Source: Marsupella aquatica (Eukaryota > Marchantiophyta). Taken from it: a stretch of 64,000 nt of DNA. Numbering within the stretch: the stretch's first letter is position 1; each line of letters begins with the position of its first letter. Positions 57,470-64,000 of this stretch are shown here, piece by piece. Below the pieces are notes generated by a model. That model was not told where the DNA came from, did no database searches, and saw only the letters and a list, made by a program, of their open reading frames with translations. The stretch lies in assembly GCA_973895155.1 (NCBI GenBank), contig OZ316895.1:3782001-3846000 (forward strand). The letters are read 5' to 3'. A program made the position numbers and the translations under genes.

Positions 57470-58115
57470 TCCTCTAACAGAACCAGTCAATGAGAGAGCT
57501 ACCTCAGATGCGAATGGTCGCGTCAACTGCTCCTAAATGAAACCTTACCTCCTCTAACAGAACCAGTCAATGAGAGATCTACCTCAGACGCGACTAGTCG
57601 TGTCAACTGGTCCTAAAAAGAACTTTACCTCCTCTAACAGAACCAGTTAATGAGAGAGCTACCTCAGACACGAGTGGTCGCGTCACCTGAACCTAAACAA
57701 CTATATCCATTGAACCTTCCTTGTGGAGATTTGGATATGGTATGCACTCAGTAAATCTATCCAGTTTCCTTCTCACACGCGACTGGTCGCGTCAATTGGT
57801 CCTAAAAGGAACCTTACCTCCTCTAACAGAACCAATCAATGAGAGAGCTACCTCAGACGCGACTGGTCGCGTCAACTGGTCCTAAAAGGAACCTTACCTC
57901 CTCTAACAGAACCAGTCAATGAGAGAGCTACCTCAGACGCGACTGGTTGCGTCAACTGAACCTAAACAACTATATCCACTGAAACTTCCTTGTGGAGATT
58001 TGGATATGGTACGCGCTCAGTAAATCTATCCAGTTTCCTTCTCACACGCGACTGGTCGCGTCAACTGGTCCTAAAAGGAACCTCACAATATTTTCACGCG
58101 ACTGGTCGCGTCAAC
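57470..58115. repeat. Higher-order tandem array centred on a perfect palindrome
   Basis: Two unit types. Unit A (about 79 bp) runs CCTCTAACAGAACCAGTCAA, TGAGAGAGCTACCTCA, palindrome, AACTGGTCCTAAAAGG. Unit B (about 109 bp) runs AACCTAAACAACTATATCCA, TTCCTTGTGGAGATTTGG, AGTAAATCTATCCAG, palindrome. Order is A-A-A-B-A-A-B, so A-A-B forms a ~269 bp higher-order unit present twice. Palindromes: 57,507, 57,587, 57,667, 57,776, 57,856, 57,936, 58,045 and 58,095 (starts). The best copies read ACGCGACTGGTCGCGT, a perfect dyad apart from the central TG. The array lies immediately upstream of F-box-like module 1, where a promoter would be expected. Confidence 0.92.
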
Positions 58116-59180
58116 AACTCAAACAACTTTTGGACAATAGGATAAGACAGTGATACAACTGTGATTATTGACTCGTACGGACAAGGAAATCCGAGTAAGC
58201 ATGATTTCATTCATTTGTATTCATTCATGAACTTTACAATAATTCAGATGTTTGAGCTCTGTCATTGTGAAACTATTATATATCAGAAGTTTAGAGAATG
58301 ATCCAGCTAAGATGATTCAATTTAGCAGTCTACTGGTTGTATTCGTCAATTAAAGGATTTAGTGTAATGAGATTCACATAACATGAGAGTTTATATGATT
58401 AAATTCACAGCGTGCAAGTTTGTAATGACTTACTTAAGACGATTCAGGTTGTATTTTAATTAGTGAGTTTGTATGATTCACACATATTTGAGTTTACAAA
58501 CAAACCGCATTATGAAAACTCAACTTAATAATCAAGAGAAATTTTAGCAAACCACAATCAACACCAGCAGAAAATGTAGAAATTGCACCTGAATTCTGAA
58601 AAATTGATGTAATCGTCTGAGAGATTGACGTCTAAGCACTTGAAGACCTTGTTGCGGCATTCCAGAAAGTAAATATAAGATTGAAGATATTAATATGCTA
58701 AACAACAACAACACAGCTTCTATACTTCTATACATAGAGCTTCGCTGCCACCAATTGAATAACATGTGCTTAATGCTAAGGAGCTCATTATGTCGAGTTA
58801 AAAAGACTCTTTCAGAAGTATAATCAAAGCTATGGATAGGCAAATTGAGCATGAATAAAAGCGCACTAAACCTGAAGATTCAAAGAGGTGAAACAAACCT
58901 GAATACTGAATGGAAGGAGCTAAAACAAGCTGCCAAAAAGTAGTTCGAGCTGCTGAAACACGTTGATCAAGCTGATATGAGCTTAAAATTGGCTGACACG
59001 AGCTGATACAAGCACTCCCAAAAAGCTAGCTGCAATGAACTAGCAAACTAGAAGTGAATACGAGCTGTAAATGCGAGCTGCAATGTGCCAATGAGCTCCT
59101 GGTCGAAACGATGGACAACTACTAAGAGCTGCAATGCGCCGACAAGCACCTGACCACAACGAACGAGCTGCAACGACAAA
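58116..59180. other. AT-rich spacer upstream of the module chain
   Basis: No palindromes, no recognised coding sequence. A minus frame of 102 residues at 58,544-58,852 is Leu/Arg/Ser-rich and matches nothing. From 58,900 AGCTG or AGCTGA recurs many times (58,918-59,130), grading into the minisatellite that follows. Confidence 0.35.
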
Positions 59181-59197
59181 AATGAAATCCAGGGCAG

Positions 59198-59362
59198 GAG
59201 CAAGAGCAGCGAGAGCGAGAGCAGCAAGAGCGAGAGCAGTGAGAGCGAGAGCAGCGAGAGCGAGAGCAGCGAGAGCGAGAGCAGCGAGAGCGAGAGCAGC
59301 GAGAGCGAGAGCAGCGAGAGCGAGAGCAGCGAGAGCAGCGAGAGCGAGAGCGACGAGAGCAG
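59198..59362. repeat. GCGAGAGCGAGAGCA minisatellite
   Basis: About 165 bp of near-exact 18 bp units (GAGCGAGAGCAGCGAGAG phase) with a few 6 and 12 bp variants. Translated it gives Ala-Arg on plus or Ser-Arg-Cys and Leu-Ala on minus, so the 82-130 residue frames here are artefacts. Confidence 0.9.
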
Positions 59363-60740
59363 GCACGCAAAAGTCTAGGGAGCGAGAAACAACAACAATG
59401 AACAGTGAACTCGAGACTGTGGGCGCCGACACTAAGGAAGGACTAATTAGGGTATTGTTTTAGCATAACCCTAATAATAGCCTAGCGACAGGAAGGTTCC
59501 AGATGATCTCCGTACACTCCACCATCGACTGAACAAACTATGCAATCGTGAAAAAAAGATTACCAGATTCCTTTTGATTTGCCGTACTAAAGGAGATTTC
59601 TATTTGATCGCCAATTTGAAATTTAAACCGGTAATTATGCAACTGCGAAAGATTGTTAGTGGGGACCCCTGGATCCGGATCCGTATCTTCACTATATCTG
59701 CCAATTCAAATCCAAAATGTGAATGAATGACAACTTTCTCACGATCGTTCCATCACGTAGTGGAGGTGAACTTCAAAATCATTCCATTTTGGTAGTGGAG
59801 ACCGTCGGATCCAAATCCGTACTCCACTCTCTATCTTGCCAATTCAAACCCTTACTCTAAACAACGTAAAACGATTCTCACGGTCGGGGAGAACCGATAT
59901 TCAAAATCAATCCTGTACAATGATTCTCACGACTGGAGACTCAACCAATTTTCAAAATCAAAATCGAGTCCAAATGAACACATCCTCCATGGAGTCAATA
60001 GACTGATCTCATTGCTCACGGATCATTCTTCATTTTCAGTTTCTCCTGACCAGGATACTAGCTGGGCTCTCAGCGGAGGCTGATCCAAGGCACATTTGAG
60101 GTGGAGCAGATTGGATCATTCGACTATTCCAATCGGAGGCGGAGCTCATACAAGCAACGCTAGCGCAGCTCTTGTTGTATCACCTTCAATCTTGGGGAGA
60201 GCACATCCGATCAAGCAGGAGAGTTGCGACGAAGCGAGACGACAAACATTTAGAACCTCCATAGTCTGCCTCATTCATCGAAGCATTCTAGCGGACCAAC
60301 AAAGAGCAGCTATTCTGAAATCACAGTCTGGTCAAGGATTTTGATCTTGATACGATCAACAAGTTGTCATTCTCTGGTGGTGGGATTTGATCACGATACT
60401 CAAGGAAATTGGAGTTTGAAGGAGGAGGCTTAGTTGGCTGGGACGAGGAGGCTACGTTGGAAGGAAGAGGCTTGGCTGGGAGGAGGGTTTCCGCCAACAT
60501 CGGAGGGTTGCCGCCAACATTGCTGAGACCACACGCAACTGAATAACTTGTAAGTATCAATCAGCATTAATTCCGCAATAAATGAGGAGAGTAGTTGCCT
60601 TAAATCACGCATTCAATGCATGAATTGAGTCAATGAAGTTATGGTCCAATTTCTCACTCCGATTTTGATCAATCTGTGTTTCAAGTCCAATACAGAAGCA
60701 ATATATCAGAAGTACTAGTAGAGGATCCGAATGAATTCTC
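59363..60740. other. Spacer with a three-fold degenerate repeat
   Basis: TGGAGAC or TGGGGACCC followed by GGATCCGGATCCGTA or CGGATCCAAATCCGTACTCC, then TGCCAATTCAAA, recurs near 59,668, 59,790 and (weaker) 59,930. Later GGAGGAGG-TTGGCTGGGA and CCGCCAACAT recur at 60,420-60,520. No gene. Confidence 0.4.
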
Positions 60741-60744
60741 TAGT

Positions 60745-61250
60745 CTAAAATTGTATGGCGTACGCGTATAGTTGTCCGTACGTTTTGCTATTGTTTATTG
60801 TAGTCGACGGCCTAGCAAAACGAAACGTAATCGAGGTCCATTTTTCAGATCTTCCTGATCTCAACTTGTTAGTAGGATGACCTATTTTTTGGTTACACAT
60901 GTAGTTCGTCATGCGCACAGTCGTGTGAACCAATCTATCTCGTGTCTTTTGATATTGTTTATTGTAGTCGACAGCCTAGCAAATTGGCCAGCAATCTATT
61001 TTAAAACCAACGTCTTCGTTTCATCACGCGCACGGTCGTGTTAATGTTTTAGAGGTCAGCGAAAGCTCTGCACTCTTAGATGTAATCGCCCTTTATTTCT
61101 CAGATCTGCCTGATCTCAACTTGTTAGTAGGATGACCTGTTTTTGGTTACACATGTAGTTCATCACGCGCACAGTCGCGTGAACCAATTTATCTCAGGTC
61201 TTTTTGATATTGTTTATTGTAGTCGACAGCCTAACAAATTGTCAGTCAGA
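60745..61250. repeat. Repeated units with GTAGTCGAC and palindromes
   Basis: TTGTTTATTGTAGTCGAC-GCCTA occurs at about 60,793, 60,955 and 61,210. TCAGATCT-CCTGATCTCAAC followed by TTGTTAGTAGGATGACCT and GGTTACACATGTAGTTC occurs at about 60,846 and 61,098. Each larger unit (about 250 bp) carries a palindrome at 60,910 or 61,164; a third lies at 61,025. The same palindrome as in the module chain links this segment to that block. Confidence 0.8.
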
Positions 61251-61443
61251 GGAATCTCGATTTTTCCTTGATTGCAAAAATGGTTACATCGATCCCGAAG
61301 GACTTCGGATGTGGACTCCATATCCACTAGCACTATCCAGGAATTTAAGCTACACAGTATCTATAACAAGTTCTAACTTGAACTACACTTGAATTTGTAG
61401 TTCTAATCTTTGACTACTCAAAATATTGTTGACTTTGATCGAG

Positions 61444-61657
61444 TCAGTCATTCCAAGATGAAGGCATCCACTCATCGGTGTCTGGTGTGGATTCCCTTGA
61501 ATCCAGAAATTCTTCCTTTGCCCAAGTCCTAACGTCCATAGATTTTCTCGGCTTGCTCTTTCTGTGATACAAATCAGAATCTTCGTTCATCTCTAATTGC
61601 CTTTTCTTTGGTGTGTCCACTTTCTTGGCCTCCTTCTTGACTGTCTTAGCATCTGCT
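61444..61657 (-). pseudogene. Lys-rich C-terminal coding exon, cut by a CACTA insertion
   Basis: On the minus strand an uninterrupted frame of about 70 codons begins right at the transposon border (61,657) and ends at TGA (61,446-61,444). Sequence features: KTVKKEAKKVDTPKKRQLE, HRKSKPRKSMDVRTWAKEEF and a final acidic/aromatic DTDEWMPSSWND. Composition is protein-like and unlike chance frames nearby. It is too short and lacks an early Met, which fits the 3' remnant of a gene whose 5' part lies beyond the inserted element. No family recognised. Confidence 0.5.
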
Positions 61658-62109
61658 CACTAGAAGAAAACAGGGCCCTTTATGACCAATCACCCAATGA
61701 CAGAGATGAATAAATGACCAAAATTTCTAATGACACAAAAAGAATGACAGGGGAATGACTATCCACAATGACCAATAGACTGAAATGACAAAATGTTAAC
61801 TTTTGCGTCATTTTGTATAATGTCTGTAATGACTGATGCGACCAAAATGACCCAATTTTCCTAAATGGTCAATTTAGACACGTGTCTTAAATGACGCAAA
61901 TAATAACAACAATGATAAATCAATGTTTAGCAACATTATAGTCACTCTAGACAATGATAGAAATGACCAAAAATCTATTTAGGTCATTTTGGACAACGGT
62001 GATAAATGACAAAAAATGTATTACCGTCATTTTAACCAACGGTGTTAAATGACAAAATATAGGGTCAATCTGAAAATGAGAAATAATATATAAGTGTTTA
62101 CAATAACAT

Positions 62110-62540
62110 ATTGTCATTATGGACTCCTCCCATAAATGACTAACTCTAGGGTCAATCTTGAAATTAGGACATATCAGTGTTTACAAGAACATACCGTCAT
62201 TATGGACTTCTCTCATAAATGACTAACTCTAGGGTCAATCTTGAAATTAGGACATATCAGTGTTTACAAGAACATACTGTCATTATGGACTTCTCTCATA
62301 AATGACTAATTCCATAGTCATTCTTGAAATTAGGATATATCGGTGTTTACAATAACATACAGTCATTATGGACTTGTCGCATAAATGACTAAATATAGGG
62401 TCAATCTAAAAATTATGATATTCAATGTTTACAATAACATACAGTCATTATGGACTTATTGCATAAATGACTATTTATAGAGTCATTAAAGAACCCAAGA
62501 GATATGAAAATTAAAATACTCAATAGTCATTCCAGACACC
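62110..62540. repeat. ~84 bp subterminal tandem repeat
   Basis: GTCATTATGGACT..CATAAATGACTAA followed by GGGTCAATCTTGAAATTAGG and TGTTTACAA-AACATAC recurs starting near 62,113, 62,197, 62,278, 62,363 and 62,447. Copies are similar but not identical. Each carries the ATGAC/GTCAT pair that marks CACTA subterminal DNA. Confidence 0.85.
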
Positions 62541-62569
62541 GGTCATAATTGTAGAGTCATTGATATGGT

Positions 62570-64000
62570 TGATAACCTTTCCACTAAGTGCGAGACACAA
62601 TACTCATCATTGTCCTCCCACTAGTTGCGGATTAGCAATTTGAACACATGTCTTGCATTTACTTTAGGCATGATGCACCTAGCTTTGGGGAAATCACTCC
62701 CAAGTCATACACCTTTGGAGTGATTTTCCAGAACTGTCACCATATATAGATGCGCGCATACTATCGTATCCAAAGGCAAATGAAACTTTTTTGTCTCTCC
62801 AAGAAGTAGGGCAATACCAATGGAAGGTTGTCAACCTTTGTTGTAATTGTGTCATGTTTGTGCCTTTGTTTGGATGGGGAATATTCTATTTTGCAAATGA
62901 ATAGTGACAGGGCAATGAAGGATGTAGTGTAATCTTTATTGGGTCATTTTTAGACAAATTTGTGTCATAATGCCAATGACTACAAGTAGAGTCATTAAAC
63001 TGTCATATGGTATGTCATATCAGTCAAGTGACGAGACTTGTGGTCATTTGTGTGGTCCCTCATGCAGTCATTAAACACAAGCACAAATGACCAGTTTGGG
63101 GCTAGGGGCTGGAGATGGGGCCTAGAGTGCAATGGGGCCCCACATAGAGGTGAGAACCCCTCCACTAGGTGCAGGACACTATACTCATCATTGTCCAACC
63201 ACTAGTTGCGACATAAACACTTTGGACACATGTTTTTGCGTTTACTTAAGGCATGATGCACCTTTGGGGAAATCACTCCCAAGTAGTATGACTTTGGAGT
63301 GATTTTCCAAAAGTGTCACCATGCATGCATACCATCACATCCAAAGGCAAATAAAAGTTGTTTTTTGGTTCCCCAAGAGGTAGTGATGCACCAATGGAAT
63401 GGGCAAGGGAGTCGTGCTTCTCAGTATGGTGTGGGTGCGGGTTTAGCAAAGAGGAATATTCCAATCTTGCAAGGAATCTAGAGTTGGCTCTAGTTGGAGG
63501 TACTAGGGCCTTTATTGGCTCATATGTGAGCAATGGCCCGTCATAAATGCCAATGACTAAAAGTAGGGTCATTAAAACTGTCATATGGAGTGTCATATCA
63601 GTCTAATGACTGGATTTGTGGTCATTTGAGGGGTCCCTTATGCAGTCATTAAGGAAAAGCATAAATGACCAGTTTGGGGCTAGGGGCTTGAGGTGGGCCC
63701 TAGAGTGCCATGGGGCCCCACATAGAGGTGAGAACCCCTCCACTAGGTGCGGGACACTATACTCATCATTGTCCAACCACTAGTTGCAACATAAACACTT
63801 TGGACACATGTTTTTGCATTTACTTAAGGCATGATGCACCTTTGGGGAAATCACTCCCAAGTCGTACGACTTTGGAGTGATTTGCCAAAAGTGCAACCAT
63901 GGATGTATACCATCCCATCCAAAGGCAAATAAAAGTTGTTTTTTGGTTCTCCAAGAGGTAGTGTTGCACCAATGGAATGGGCAGGGGAGTCGTGCTTCCT
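62570..64000. repeat. ~579 bp tandem repeat inside the CACTA element
   Basis: The landmark CCACTA-GTGCG-GACAC followed by TACTCATCATTGTCC and CACTAGTTGC starts copies near 62,580, 63,160 and 63,739 (second to third copy 579 bp). Each copy continues with AAGGCATGATGCACC, GGGGAAATCACTCCCAAGT, TTGGAGTGATTTTCC, GGTTCCCCAAGAGGTAGTG and GTCATTTG-GGGGTCCCT. The third copy is cut by the window edge. Copies 2 and 3 are closer to each other than to copy 1. Frames across the array are not genes. Confidence 0.88.

Larger units (their letters stand above)
46556..61181. repeat. Dispersed 18-20 bp palindrome family, about 25 copies
   Basis: Consensus CACGCGAC-NN-GTCGCGTC, often extended by TCA/TGA. Copies outside the tandem array: 46,556 (diverged), 47,519, 48,314, 49,332, 50,582 (inside coding), 52,349, 52,388, 54,205, 55,557, 56,755, 57,371, 60,910, 61,025 and 61,164, each about 18 bp. 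Four of six inferred introns of the composite gene contain at least one. I found none of comparable quality in 1-46 kb or after 61.2 kb. Arms vary (for example GAA-TGG-TCGCG, GCGCACAGTCGCG), but the dyad is kept by paired changes in some copies. Confidence 0.88.
61658..64000. mobile_element. CACTA (En/Spm)-type DNA transposon, one end, runs off the window
   Basis: The border CACTAGAAGAAAA at 61,658 is one base from the canonical plant CACTA terminus. It is followed, as in this superfamily, by dense subterminal motifs: AAATGACC and AATGAC on plus, GTCATTT on minus, often paired as short inverted repeats through about 62,560. The last three host bases are GCT (61,655-61,657), the candidate 3 bp target duplication; the other end is outside. 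No transposase is visible in this part. The interior consists of tandem arrays (~84 bp, then ~579 bp). Confidence 0.82.

Noticed and set aside
57470-58115. CRISPR-like array (palindromic repeats with spacers)
   Set aside because: The flanking sequences between palindromes are themselves tandem copies rather than unique spacers, the host is a plant, and no cas genes exist.
59040-59463. Ala-Arg and Ala-Leu repeat frames
   Set aside because: Artefact of the 18 bp minisatellite, open in several frames at once.

Overview
This window is nuclear DNA of a land plant. Three genes set the phylogenetic frame: a class IV HD-Zip homeodomain factor (left edge, minus strand), a thylakoid-lumen PsbP-domain protein (27.4-29.8 kb, minus) and gamma-tubulin complex component 3 (34.3-37.2 kb, minus). 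All have spliceosomal introns with GT-AG borders. The low gene density, long stretches of decayed repeats, tRNA-derived SINE-like sequence, MITE-like fold-backs and a CACTA-type transposon end point to a large repeat-rich genome (a seed-free plant or another large-genome lineage would fit). I cannot name the clade from sequence alone.

Layout. 0-1.3 kb: N-terminal exons of the HD-Zip IV gene, which runs off the left edge. 1.3-27 kb: no gene I can support, but several repeat families: a three-copy ~140 bp repeat (3.4-3.8 kb), a minus-strand SINE-like element (4.5-4.7 kb), a dispersed ~200 bp family (8.8-10.1 and 15.9-16.1 kb), a ~260 bp tandem array (13.3-15.3 kb), a ~130 bp tandem array (16.6-17.3 kb), a G/C-skewed island (19.4-20.2 kb) and a 126 bp element with perfect 21 bp inverted ends (25.9 kb). 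27.4-37.2 kb: the PsbP-domain and GCP3 genes with duplicated spacer DNA between them. 38-39.5 kb: GA microsatellite and a second G-rich island. 40.3-44.4 kb: a plus-strand block of broken coding sequence (protein kinase, then coiled coil plus RING-like). 44.8-45.1 kb: a long fold-back.

45.8-58.1 kb (minus strand) is the unusual part. Reading from high to low coordinates it carries three F-box-like modules, a basic/ParB-like module, a long unknown module, an acidic plus Ala/Lys/Glu-repeat coiled coil, a Ulp1/C48 cysteine protease domain and three FCP1/NIF-like HAD modules, then an acidic unknown protein. Most junctions have in-phase GT-AG introns, so much of it reads as one composite gene or a chain of read-through genes. 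Nearly all internal stops lie where one C-to-T change from CAG, CAA or CGA would explain them. An 18-20 bp palindrome with core ACGCGAC-NN-GTCGCGT recurs at about 25 places, only between 46.5 and 61.2 kb: in introns and spacers of this block, in a higher-order tandem array just upstream (57.5-58.1 kb), and in a second cluster at 60.9-61.2 kb. At 61,658 a CACTA-type end interrupts a Lys-rich coding exon, and the element fills the rest of the window with subterminal and long tandem repeats.

The composite gene with its private palindromes is the best candidate for something undescribed. Exon joins are inferred from reading frame and splice consensus, not from transcripts.
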